Shown here: piece after piece, positions 11,401 through 21,239 of the stretch
Layout: every line of letters starts with the position of its first letter
How positions within the stretch are numbered: the stretch's first letter is position 1
Assembly: GCA_020465985.1 (NCBI GenBank)
Contig: JAANYP010007197.1
Location: 248,001-312,000 of the forward strand
Length of the DNA: 64,000 bases
Source of the DNA: Centrapalus pauciflorus
Lineage: Eukaryota; Streptophyta; Magnoliopsida; Asterales; Asteraceae
Direction of reading: 5' to 3'
Made by a program: the position numbers and the translations under genes
The notes under the pieces: model-generated
What the model saw: only the letters and a program-made list of their open reading frames with translations
The model's database searches: none
What the model was told of the DNA's origin: nothing

Positions 11401-13034
11401 TATGCGAGGACAACACCATAACTTAGAAAGTAGAAAATCAAATTAATTATAATTTTACAGTTAAACAATCATTTAAAAATACAATACGAAATACAAGAGT
11501 TAACACTTGAAAAAACTCTAGAACAAATTAATAGTTTATAGCTTAGGGAGAAGGAAGTAGTACTCATAGATATGTACACCAGCATCCCATCACATTAGAT
11601 GTTTTCTTTTTTTACCTCTTTCATCCTTGTAGGTCACTTAAACTATGGAAATGATCACGAACCGTACCCTGCACTACCAATGATACTGATATTGTATAAA
11701 TTGGACATACATCTATCATTGATTTATCCCTTAATTTTTGTGATTTTATACATATTTATAAGAGAATGAGATTGATTTAGTTCATATTTATTTTTCATAG
11801 ATATAAAGGTCATTATGACAAAAGAACGAGGAAACCGAGCAATAACGTCAATAAGAAAAATGAGGATTTTGTCAAAGGTTGGAGAAAAATCATGATGGAC
11901 TTTTTGTTGACCATGCAAAATTCTTGATCCATCCTAAAAAGTGAAAAGCATGAAATGCTTATATTGCATGTCTTAAAGCATGGCGTGCTTTGTTGACGAT
12001 GCCAGAAATGACGTACCCCACGCAGACCTGCGTTTAACCAATTTGGAGTCGACAACACATAAGCATGACGTGCCTAAAAGTAAAGCACGGCATGCTACCT
12101 AAACACTCAGATACAAATTAAGGGTTTTTCTACATATTTTCAAGGGAGATAGTTGAAGGACTAAAACACACATAAACACACAAAGAAAATACTCTTTGGG
12201 GAAGGAAGAAAGCTTGGTCGAATCCATTTTTGAAGACAGCATTGAAGGAAAACAACATCAAGATTCATCATTAGATAGAGAATTCTAACATTTCTTAATC
12301 ATTTAGTTATGTTTGTGTCTTCTCTTTTCTCAATGAAAATGTTTTGTTTCTCCATTTTAATGGATTAGTCTTTTATGAAATCATGTAGGTATTTGAATCC
12401 TAAACATTGGATGACTTTAATTTTGTGTTGTATTAATTATCATAGTTGTTTCTTACTTTGAATGAAGATTTGTATCTTTAGTTATGCACTTGCTTGTGTT
12501 TAGCATGAATATTTGGAATCTCCATAATGTGAGTTAGGCTAAATCAATATTTGTTGTTCATGAGATAATATGTTTGTTTCATTAAGTCTTTTAAGCTTGT
12601 GAAAGGTAAAGCTTACATGTATTTAACCAAAGTTATAACATTGCTTATATTGTTGATGTGAGTCTCACTTTAAACAGTATTTTGATTTGTAAGATGATAA
12701 CCAACCTTCATAGCAAGAAATCAAATGTGGGTATTCGGATTGCATTTTCGATAATAAAAAATATATTTAAATGATCTTGTGTTTTTATTATTGCTTGTGG
12801 GATAAAGAAAAGAAATTATAGTTGATTGATCTTTTGTAATTCCATTGTCATTATTTGCATTGCAATGTGTGATAGGTTGGTAGTTGAGTGATCTTTGTTT
12901 TCCTATCCTCTATTGTAAGTTTTGAGGAGGGATGTCATACTTGAGTGATCTTTATGGTTTACTACTTGAATTTGTATGATAGTTAATCCAACCTGGTCTA
13001 TTGTTTAGTCATCTGATGTTTAGGGGCAGTTTCG
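11401..13034. other. Noncoding DNA, possible old LTR-retroelement remnant
   Basis: No gene is supported. Around 11950-12100 the words AGCATGGCGTGCTTT and AAAGCACGGCATGCT appear in opposite senses, and a GC-richer patch stands out. Around 12830-12960 the phrase TTGAKTGATCTTT occurs three times. The base composition resembles LTR-type sequence, but no LTR pair or coding domain was found. The stretch continues on the far side of the Copia insertion at about 18090. Confidence 0.35.
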
Positions 13035-13039
13035 CACGT

Positions 13040-13193
13040 TAACAGACTTTGTAATCTGATGTATATTGATGTGTGAAATACTGAATACAATACAAGTATA
13101 TATAGAAGAGCTAATTACAAAGACCACTAACTAGATTAGACTAATTACATTCTAGCCCTTCTACTGTTAACATAATATAAACTATGTCTAATA
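13040..13193 (-). repeat. 3' LTR of the Copia element
   Basis: 154 bp, matching the copy at 17931-18084 base for base by eye. It is preceded on the minus strand by the polypurine tract. Confidence 0.92.
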
Positions 13194-13202
13194 TCCCCCC
13201 GC
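13194..13202 (-). other. Polypurine tract of the Copia element
   Basis: GCGGGGGGA reads on the minus strand directly before the 3' LTR. This is where plus-strand DNA synthesis would be primed. Confidence 0.8.
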
Positions 13203-13205
13203 AAG

Positions 13206-16200
13206 CTAAGGCCGGGGAACGACCTGTAGCTTGGATCTAAGAAGCAGAAATCGTGTAGACGAGAGTGGCTTTGTGAAGACATCAGCAATCTGATCATCTG
13301 TAGATATGAACCGTATGGAGAGTTGTCGCCGGGCAACCTTTTCTCTGACAAAGTGGAAGTCGATTTTAACATGCTTTGTTCGGGCATGGAAAACAGGATT
13401 AGCAGAAAGGTATATAGCACCAACATTATCACACCATAGAGTAGGCACTGTCTTAAGAGGAACATGAAGCTCACGTAGTAAGGCCTGAAGCCAGGTAAGT
13501 TCAGCAACAGTGTCAGCAAGAGCCTTGTATTCAGATTCCGTAGATGAGCGAGAGACAGTCTTTTGTTTCCGTGCAGACCATGAAACAAGATTTGACCCGA
13601 GATAGATAGCATATCCCCCCGTGGATCGACGATCATCAGGACAACCGGCCCAGTCAGCATCGGAGAATCCAGTCAGTGTGGTGAAAGTAGAGTCAGAATA
13701 TGCATGTAGAAGCATACCAGACTTGCATTCGAGGCGTAAACCATACTCAACAGTACCTAACAAATAACGAAGTATGCGCTTGACTGCGGACCACTGATTT
13801 TCTGTTGGAGAGTGCATGAACTGGCAAACCTTGTTAACAGCATAAGCAATGTCTAGACGAGAGAGAGTGACATACTGAAGGGCCCCCACAATTTGACGAT
13901 ACTTAATTGGATCGGTAAAGGGCGCACTGTCACCGAGAGCAAGATGCGCATTAGTAGTCATAGGGGATGGAATCGGTTTCGCATTCGATAAGCCTGCACG
14001 CTGTAGGAGCTCCAGAATATACTTTTTCTGTGAGAGAATCAAGTCTGAGGTATTGCGAATAACCTCAACACCAAGAAAGTATGCAAGAGGACCCATATCC
14101 TGAAGAGGAAAACTCTGACTAAGGCGGCGAACCACAGTATCAATAGCTTGGGAATTGTTACCTGTGAGAATAATGTCATCCACGTAGACCAACATATATA
14201 AGAGCGTGCCTTGGTGAGAGTAGATAAACAGTGATGGGTCAGTCCTAGATCCTCGAAAACCAAGAGCCTGAAGAGCGGAAGAAAGGCGGTGAAACCATGC
14301 TCGAGGAGCCTGCTTTAACCCATACAAAGCTTTGTGAAGAAGACACACATGTTTAGGCTTAGTAGGATCCACAAAACCAGAGGGCTGAGTCATGTAGACG
14401 GTTTCGGTGAGATCACCGTGAAGGAAAGCATTCTGAACATCAAGCTGCCGGAGGGGCCAATTCTGTGTGACGGCCAGAGATAAGACAACACGGATAGTGG
14501 TAGATTTGACCACTGGACTAAATGTCTCAATATAATCCACACCTTCTTCCTGACTGTAACCTTTAGCAACAAGACGAGCTTTATAGCGTTGGATTGCTCC
14601 AGTCGGGTCACGTTTCAATTTATAGACCCATTTGCAATCAACCACATTAGCACCCGGAACAGGAGGAACTAAAGACCAAGTACCATTCCTTAGTAGAGCC
14701 GAATACTCGTCGGACATAGCACGACGCCACTGAGGATCCTTGTTGACAATGGAGAAGTGAGGAGGTTCGGTGATTGTGTAGTTGGTGTGGAAGGAGGAGA
14801 TATTGTGGGGTTTGGTTTGTTTAGGGTTGGGACGTAGGTTAGGTGGCCGAGGACGAGAGGGGGCAGTGGTAGTAGGTTGTGGAGTGGGAGACGTAGGTTG
14901 GGTATCAACAGAAGGGTGGGAGGGTTGGTTAGTGCTAGAGCGACGCTGGTATGTGCGAAGAGGGACGGGTGTAGGTGTATCCGTAGGGGGTGAGGCAGTG
15001 GCGGGTGGAAATGTATCAGTAGATGGAGGAGCAGGGGTAGGTGTATCAGCTGGCTGTGGGACAGAAGAAGACGGGTTACTAGGGGTAGTGGAAGGTGAAG
15101 GAGTAGTAGTAGGGTCAGGGTGAGGATAGGATGAGATGTATGGGTCTGATGTAGACGGGGAGGGAGGTTTAGAGGGTTGGTGATAGGGAAATAACTGTTC
15201 ATGGAAGCGAACATGTCGGGCTATGTAAAGGCGCTCAGACTGTGGGTCCAGGCAACGGTAGCCATGATGGGTTGGACTGTAGCCAAGAAAAACACATGGA
15301 GTATAAAGGGGGTCCATTTTGTGTTTGTTATATGGACGGAGATGTGGAAAACACTGACACCCAAAAACTCGAAGAAAGGAAAAATCTGGGGGACGCTTGA
15401 ATAAAAATTCAAAGGGTGAGATATTAGAGTTTGTTCTAGACGGCATGCGATTGATGAGATAGACAGCTGTGTCAAAAGCAAAGTGCCAGAAACGTTGAGG
15501 CACATTAGAGGTGGCTAGAAGGGTAACGCCAGTTTCGACAACATGCCGATGACGACGTTCAACAAAACCATTTTGTTCACTGGTATGAGGACACGAGAGG
15601 CGATGAAGGATACCGAGAGAGGAGAAGAATTGGGAGAGATTCCGAAACTCTCCTCCCCAATCGGTTTGAACGGTTTTGAGTTTTGTTTGAAATTGACGTT
15701 CAGCCATGACAAGAAAGCTTTTAAACGTAGCATACACATCAGACTTAAGTTTTAAAGGAAAAATCCACATGAAACGAGAGTAATGATCAACACATAATAG
15801 AAAGTAAGTGTGACCATCAAACGAGGTAACAGGGGCGGGGCCCCAAACATCACAAAAAACCAAATCCAAAATACCCGAGCTTTTATAAATAGAAGGTAAC
15901 AAATGTAGTTTAGATGATTTCCCAACAGAACAAGAATTACAAAAAGAAGTACTAGAAGACTCATTATTTAAAGGTAAACTATACTTAGAAACCATAGACA
16001 AAAACAGTTGTTGATGAGGATGGCTGAGTCGGTGATGCCAGATCGTGGAAGAAGCACGGGTAGTGGAGAATCCGACTTTAGGAATAGGTTGATTTGTTGG
16101 AAGATGAAAGGAGTAGAGACCACCGTTACTTGGACCAGTGAGGAGGATTGTGTGTGTAGACTTGTCCTTCACAACAAAGAAAGTGGAGTGAAATTCAAAA

Positions 16201-16583
16201 AACACATCATTATCAAGACAAAATTGTTGAACAGCAAGTAAGTTTTGTTTAATATCAGGCACATGAAGAATGTTTTTAAGGTTAAAGGTTTTGTTAGGAG
16301 AGTGATATTGGGTAGAACCTATATGAAGAATGGGTAAACCCTCACCATTGCCAACATGAAGATTATCAGTACCGGAGTATGCCTCAGAGTGATCGAAACT
16401 AGATAGGTCTGGTGAGACATGGTGGTTGGATCCTGTATCTGGAAGCCAAGAGGTGGACACGTTGGAGCGTAGATCTGTGAAATTAGCTGACGGAGGCTGC
16501 CGTGACCGAATAGTAGAGGGATCACGATTGGGACACTGAGAGGGAATGTGGCCAATCCCACACCTGTTGCAAGTTCCAAACAC
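13206..16583 (-). CDS. Copia polyprotein: protease, integrase, RT, RNase H
   Basis: One open frame of 1125 codons from a convenient ATG. The true reading frame continues upstream into gag but is cut by a stop at 16604-16602. In order: a zinc knuckle (Cys5, Cys8, His12, Cys17, one residue shorter than usual between the second Cys and His); a protease DTG at 49-51; an integrase zinc site (His184, His188, Cys215, Cys218) with catalytic Asp245, Asp308 and Glu342; a proline/threonine-rich linker (about 470-600); a reverse transcriptase with YVDD at 800-803; and an RNase H near the C-terminus (SDADWAGCPDDRRSTGG, then SRSSTESEYKALA). All catalytic motifs are present, so pol itself may be functional. 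Without an intact gag it would need help in trans. Confidence 0.93.
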   Translation of the reverse strand: MFGTCNRCGIGHIPSQCPNRDPSTIRSRQPPSANFTDLRSNVSTSWLPDTGSNHHVSPDLSSFDHSEAYSGTDNLHVGNGEGLPILHIGSTQYHSPNKTFNLKNILHVPDIKQNLLAVQQFCLDNDVFFEFHSTFFVVKDKSTHTILLTGPSNGGLYSFHLPTNQPIPKVGFSTTRASSTIWHHRLSHPHQQLFLSMVSKYSLPLNNESSSTSFCNSCSVGKSSKLHLLPSIYKSSGILDLVFCDVWGPAPVTSFDGHTYFLLCVDHYSRFMWIFPLKLKSDVYATFKSFLVMAERQFQTKLKTVQTDWGGEFRNLSQFFSSLGILHRLSCPHTSEQNGFVERRHRHVVETGVTLLATSNVPQRFWHFAFDTAVYLINRMPSRTNSNISPFEFLFKRPPDFSFLRVFGCQCFPHLRPYNKHKMDPLYTPCVFLGYSPTHHGYRCLDPQSERLYIARHVRFHEQLFPYHQPSKPPSPSTSDPYISSYPHPDPTTTPSPSTTPSNPSSSVPQPADTPTPAPPSTDTFPPATASPPTDTPTPVPLRTYQRRSSTNQPSHPSVDTQPTSPTPQPTTTAPSRPRPPNLRPNPKQTKPHNISSFHTNYTITEPPHFSIVNKDPQWRRAMSDEYSALLRNGTWSLVPPVPGANVVDCKWVYKLKRDPTGAIQRYKARLVAKGYSQEEGVDYIETFSPVVKSTTIRVVLSLAVTQNWPLRQLDVQNAFLHGDLTETVYMTQPSGFVDPTKPKHVCLLHKALYGLKQAPRAWFHRLSSALQALGFRGSRTDPSLFIYSHQGTLLYMLVYVDDIILTGNNSQAIDTVVRRLSQSFPLQDMGPLAYFLGVEVIRNTSDLILSQKKYILELLQRAGLSNAKPIPSPMTTNAHLALGDSAPFTDPIKYRQIVGALQYVTLSRLDIAYAVNKVCQFMHSPTENQWSAVKRILRYLLGTVEYGLRLECKSGMLLHAYSDSTFTTLTGFSDADWAGCPDDRRSTGGYAIYLGSNLVSWSARKQKTVSRSSTESEYKALADTVAELTWLQALLRELHVPLKTVPTLWCDNVGAIYLSANPVFHARTKHVKIDFHFVREKVARRQLSIRFISTDDQIADVFTKPLSSTRFLLLRSKLQVVPRP

Positions 16584-17548
16584 AATATTTTGAGTAGAGG
16601 CCTAAGGGAATTGATCCCGATTACCACCTGTTTGACTGCGGTTGTTGTTGTAGTTTCCACGGCCACGGTTATTGCCACGTCCACGACCACGATAATTACC
16701 AGACCTGTGTGTATAGTTAGCTTGTGCAAGAGAAGGAACAATAGGTTGTACCTGAAGACCAAGCTAGGAGAGAGCATGCTGAAGAGCTTGAAGCTGATCA
16801 GGAGATAGAGTAGTACCAGAAGTAGGAGTGCGATGATTACCAGCAGCAGCAGTAGTAGACAAGAAGGCCTGGGAGGGTGGCATGACTGGAGTAGGCTTTT
16901 GTATCATGTAATCATGGTCAGATAACAAAGCAAAGAGTTCAGCAAACGTGATTGGAGACTGACGGCCAATAAGGGATAATTTCAGACCATTGTATTCGTC
17001 TCTAAGACCCGAAATAACCACATAGACCAGATCTTTTTCTTTTGTCGGTTCACCAATGTTGGCAAGAGCAGTAGAATATTCCTGAGCCCTAGTCAAATAG
17101 GCTGTAGCAGATTCATCAGGTTGCATCTGAAGCTTGAGAAGTTGATTTTTGAGGGTATATTCCCGAGAAGACGTGTGTGGGGCATATGCACGTTCAAGAG
17201 ACAGCCACAAATCCCGAGAGGTGGTGCCTTGAACGTGCTGAAAAGAGGCCTCAGAGATGGTGCAAATAATAAGCATACGTACATGAGCATCGTTGGAGAT
17301 CCAGGCGGTGTAACTAGGATTTAATTGTGGCAGTGGTACTGTGGTACCATCTTTGTCAGATGAGGAGATGATAGTCGTAGGAGGGCAGAGAATTGTGCCA
17401 TCCACGTATCCAAATAGGTTGTTTGTAACAAGAAACGGGTGAAGCATAGTTTTCCAGTACCATAATTGGTTGGGGAAAGAGTAAAGGCAAACTTGTGGGA
17501 GTTATGACTGGTTTTCTCTGTTGAAGTAAGGGCTGTAATAGAAGCCAT
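16584..17548 (-). pseudogene. Copia gag, broken by two stops and one frameshift
   Basis: The start codon is at 17548-17546. A one-base slip near 17450-17470 moves the gag core into the frame that reads 17447-16764. That core is a UBN2-type capsid region with a typical helical pattern. Two in-frame TAG codons follow, at 16766-16764 and 16604-16602; between them lies an Arg/Gly/Asn-rich basic stretch leading to the zinc knuckle. All lesions are point changes, which agrees with a young element that has lost gag. Confidence 0.85.
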
Positions 17549-17559
17549 TTGTAGGCAGC

Positions 17560-17910
17560 AGCAGCAGAGGGTGATGATAGGGGTTTAGGCGGCAGCAGCA
17601 GCAAGTAGAAGCAGCAGAATACGGCGGCAGCAGGGACTAGGAGCAGCCGCAGAAAGGTGGCAGCAGCAAAGGGTTTGTGTGGCGGCTGTTTGTGTGGCAG
17701 CAGCAGGCGGCGGTTTGTGTGGCAGCAGGCGGCGGTTTGTATGGCAGCAGCAGGTTGGAGTTGCTGCGGCAGAGGGCGGCAGAGAGGTGGTGTCAGGAGG
17801 CTAGGGGTGAGGGCGGCAGCAGAGAGGGAGGCGCCTAGGGTTAGAGAAGTAGGCGGCTAGGGTTTAGAGAGGTAGGCGGCTAGGGTTTAGGAGATGAGAC
17901 CTAGGGTTGT
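17560..17910 (-). repeat. GC-rich degenerate repeats in the Copia leader
   Basis: Between the primer-binding site and gag the plus strand reads repeated GGCAGCAGCAG and GGTTTGTGTGGCAGC units, then several copies of TAGGGTTTAG. It is much more GC-rich than its surroundings. A 67-residue open frame on the plus strand here is only a by-product of the triplet repeats. Confidence 0.8.
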
Positions 17911-17917
17911 AATCCCA

Positions 17918-17930
17918 GGCTCTGATACCA
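17918..17930 (-). other. Primer-binding site (initiator Met tRNA)
   Basis: TGGTATCAGAGCC reads on the minus strand directly after the 5' LTR. It is complementary to the 3' end of initiator methionine tRNA, the usual Copia primer. There is no spacer base between LTR and site. Confidence 0.9.
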
Positions 17931-18084
17931 TAACAGACTTTGTAATCTGATGTATATTGATGTGTGAAATACTGAATACAATACAAGTATATATAGAAGA
18001 GCTAATTACAAAGACCACTAACTAGATTAGACTAATTACATTCTAGCCCTTCTACTGTTAACATAATATAAACTATGTCTAATA
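17931..18084 (-). repeat. 5' LTR of the Copia element
   Basis: 154 bp, same sequence as 13040-13193. A TATATATAG run inside (complement of about 17990-17998) may serve as the promoter TATA. Confidence 0.92.
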
Positions 18085-18089
18085 CACGT

Positions 18090-19820
18090 GATTATCCCTT
18101 TTTTGTTGTTATTTAAACGTCTCCCTTTTCAATGTATATTTCGTGTGTTGATGTGTTTGTATCGTCCTTGACTCTCTATGTAAACTTAACTCTAAATAAA
18201 ACACTAATCTTCCTAACTATTTATTAAGCGACAATTTACTATCATCATCCGTCAATTGTCACTAAGTTAGACAACCCAGACTTACCTAAACTATATACTA
18301 ATAAATGATGTGTAATACTTGTCTATTTATGTGCTAGTTACGTTGAGTTATTTCCGTTCTTTTTATATTAAAACAAACGTGTGCTAGCAGGACTTTAGAC
18401 AACATGTCATCTTTTTGTGTCGTAGGTAGACCATGCCAAGACACTCACTCTCTTGCTCTTAACAATCATTACAAGCACCCCTTCGCATCCAAACACCCAT
18501 ACAAACTCATAGACAAACACCCCCTTAGTATGTCACCTTCTCATTTGTGAACAATTAACAAATTTAATAAAAAAGAGGTAGATTAATGGTATGTTTGGTT
18601 CGTAGAATAAAATTTAGAGGAAAAATCCAACATCTACTGTGTTTGGTGGAGGTCTTAGTGTTATGAAGTATTGAAACTTAAATCTATTAAAAATTGACAA
18701 AAACTTTCAGTTAGGTATTTTGATGAAATTTAAATAGTTCATATTTCTTTTGTTTCCTTATAAATCTAAAGTTTTAAACACACTATATAGATTAGGATTT
18801 AAATTTCATTATGCAAGCTAAGTAGATCTGAAGGTTCAAATACTGCTAAAAGGATATATATCATAAAGACCAACTAAAAATGCCCAAGAAAAAACCATTT
18901 TCATAAATAATAATAATAATAATAAAAGAAGAAATATTGTAAGGCGAATGTTAGGAACTAAACTTATAAAAGTGACAAGCAAAGCTTAAAAATCTTACTA
19001 GAATAAAGGATGGAATGGAATAATAATTATAACAACATTTATCTAAACTTTATAAATATCGAATTATATGCTGACGAGAACATAGTCACGTCACGTCCTA
19101 AAAATCTATGTTTCGTGATTTTTATTAATGTTTCAATTTTCAAGATGTCAATTAAAACTAATAAATCCTATAATAATTAAGACTAATTTAGAATTTCGAA
19201 TTATTAGAAGAGGATGTTGATAAATACAGATGTGTATTAGATTTCCCTCAAAATTAATATAAGATTTTCTATTAAATTTATAGACGAATATAAAAAACGA
19301 TTAAAAAATTGGACGATAAAAGGATGGTAAAATAAAAATAAAAAGAATATTAATGATGGATAATAATGAGTATTATTCTGAGACAAGGAGAATAAGTAAC
19401 GAAAATAGATATGAACGTGGAGGCGGAGTCCGACTCAAAGATACCCCCTTCCACGCCGTGTGCCGTCCGTGTTACCATTTTCTGATTTTTAAAGATCCCA
19501 GTCCGACCCGATTCATTATAAGACATGGTTTAACTTTGATCCGACCCTATTCAGTTTTTAAAATTAAATGACTAATTTTTTGGGGAGATTTTTTATTTAT
19601 TGTTGTTATTTGTAAAAGACAAAAATTATTGTTATATTTAGAATTAAAAGGTTATGGTAGCATGCTATAAGAGGTTTACTGGTAAGCAATGACAATAATC
19701 GGTGAAAAATATAAAAGTTGATGCTATAAATAATAAATATTATATAATGTGGTCATAAATAATAAAAATACAAAAAGTATTCCTATTTTCGACAATCGAC
19801 CCTTCTTTTATATACTATTT
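18090..19820. other. Intergenic DNA without a supported gene
   Basis: AT-rich. At about 18594 a Tourist-like end (GGTATGTTTGGTTCGTAGAA) begins, but no matching right end was found. Around 19420-19530 a GC-richer patch (GGCGGAGTCCGACTCAAAG and following) contains a 72-residue open frame without recognisable content. Confidence 0.4.
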
Positions 19821-19835
19821 AAATGATTATTATAT

Positions 19836-20011
19836 TTTTTTGAACAACAAACTAGTTTACTGCTTCCTCTTAATCTACCCCTTTGCCCCAAGCGGGGACT
19901 TCAAAACTTACATTCACCACAAAAATTTCAACTTGCCTCCGACGGGAGTCGAACCCGCGACTTTAGACTTACATATCACCTCTCATACCAAAATGGCTAA
20001 ATCCCATTAGT
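19836..20011 (-). mobile_element. tRNA-derived SINE (176 bp)
   Basis: On the minus strand the element starts ACTAATGGGATTTAGCC and carries a perfect RNA polymerase III B box, GGTTCGACTCC (within GCGGGTTCGACTCCCGT), about 40 bases after an A-box-like stretch. It ends GTTGTTCAAAAAA. A 15-bp target duplication, AAATGATTATTATAT, flanks it exactly (19821-19835 and 20012-20026). These are the hallmarks of a SINE inserted by target-primed reverse transcription. The perfect duplication suggests a fairly young insertion. Confidence 0.9.
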
Positions 20012-20246
20012 AAATGATTATTATATAAACACTAAATAGAAGCATTCACATGGTATCAATAAAACTATATAGTCTTATTTGAAGAACAAATCCCATAGAT
20101 TTGAAGAAAAAAAACCAAAACGTATTGCAACTTTAAATACTGCCAGTTTGAATCGTCTTCGTGTCAAAATCATATACTAAGGTTGAAACATTTTGTCTTA
20201 TATTTACATGTCAAATATTTGTCTAATGATATTAAAATATGCAATT

Positions 20247-20281
<35 letters not shown>

Positions 20282-20284
<3 letters not shown>

Positions 20285-20659
20285 GGTTCAAGTGAGTACC
20301 ACCTCTAATGCAGCGCACCAGAAGGTACCACCCTTAAAAGTAATTTTTTTGAAATTTTTTTTCATGAACATGTTCTAATTAACATTACACAGATCATATG
20401 TGAATTTGACGCAAATCCGAACACTCTAAGTGCATGAAAACACATATCACATAAATGCATGTTCACATGTCTTCAAAATTATGTAAGTGTGTGTTCACAT
20501 CATTTTTTAGGAGCTAGGAGATGTGAATGTATGTGAAATTTACATACGATCTTCATAATGTTAATTAAAACATGTTTATGAAAAAAAAAATTTTAAAAAG
20601 TTTTTTTAAAGGTGGTACCTTCTGGTGCGCTGCATTTGGGTGGTACTCTCTCGAACCAT

Positions 20660-20663
<4 letters not shown>
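20282..20663. mobile_element. TA-flanked element E1 (family 1)
   Basis: Terminal inverted repeats of about 50 bp. The left end reads AGGTTCAAGTGAGTACCACC and the right, reverse complemented, GGTTCGAGAGAGTACCACCC. Both continue into ATGCAGCGCACCAGAAGGTACC. The interior has ATGTGAA/TTCACAT words and poly-A/T runs. A close copy lies at 22750-23134. Confidence 0.8.
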
Positions 20664-20739
<76 letters not shown>

Positions 20740-20743
<4 letters not shown>

Positions 20744-21156
20744 CAGGTTCATTAGCGTACCTATGAGATTCCAGCGTACCGAGCGTACCCTAATGTGAAT
20801 GATCATTCACATATATTTTTTTTGAATAGACATGTATAAGACAACATTATAAGACTTTTTTTCAAAAGGAGCAATATCATAAATCTTGTGAATGTTAAAA
20901 AAAGATCATGTGAATGGTCATTCACACCATTCACATTGTGTGAAATGACCATTCACATGGATGACCATTCACATAAATATGCATTGAGCATTGACATAAT
21001 TTTTAAGGACACAGAAAGTGTGAATGTATGTGAAATTCATATATCATGTGTATAACATTAATTTAAACATGATTATGAGAAAAAAAATTGAAAAAAAGTT
21101 TTTTAAGGTTGGTACCTTCGGGTGCACTTGATTTCGAGAGGTACTTTTTTGAACCT

Positions 21157-21159
<3 letters not shown>
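20740..21159. mobile_element. TA-flanked element E2 (related to family 1)
   Basis: The left end is CAGGTTCATTAGCGTACC; the right, reverse complemented, is CAGGTTCAAAAAAGTACC. The interior is dominated by ATTCACA/TGTGAAT words, including a perfect 20-bp palindrome at 20793-20812 and TGTGAATGGTCATTCACA near 20920. The right part shares the AAACATGWTTATGARAAAAA stretch with E1. Confidence 0.75.

Positions 21160-21237
<78 letters not shown>

Positions 21238-21239
<2 letters not shown>

Larger units (their letters stand above)
13040..18084 (-). mobile_element. Ty1/Copia LTR retrotransposon (5045 bp)
   Basis: A complete element on the minus strand, with target duplication CACGT at 13035-13039 and 18085-18089. 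Both LTRs are 154 bp and read as identical, which points to a recent insertion. The order of domains (zinc knuckle, protease, integrase, reverse transcriptase, RNase H) is that of Copia. The LTRs begin TATTAGAC and end GTCTGTTA, so the termini are TA...TA rather than TG...CA. pol is open over 1125 codons; gag has two stops and one frameshift. The small size and short LTRs resemble the Ale/Retrofit group, which is an inference. Confidence 0.93.

Noticed and set aside
14782..15123. A 113-residue Gly/Val-rich frame on the plus strand
   Set aside because: It is the antisense shadow of the Pro/Thr-rich linker of the Copia polyprotein.
18594..18850. Possible Tourist element starting GGTATGTTTGGTTCG
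   Set aside because: No right terminal repeat or second TAA/TTA duplication was found.
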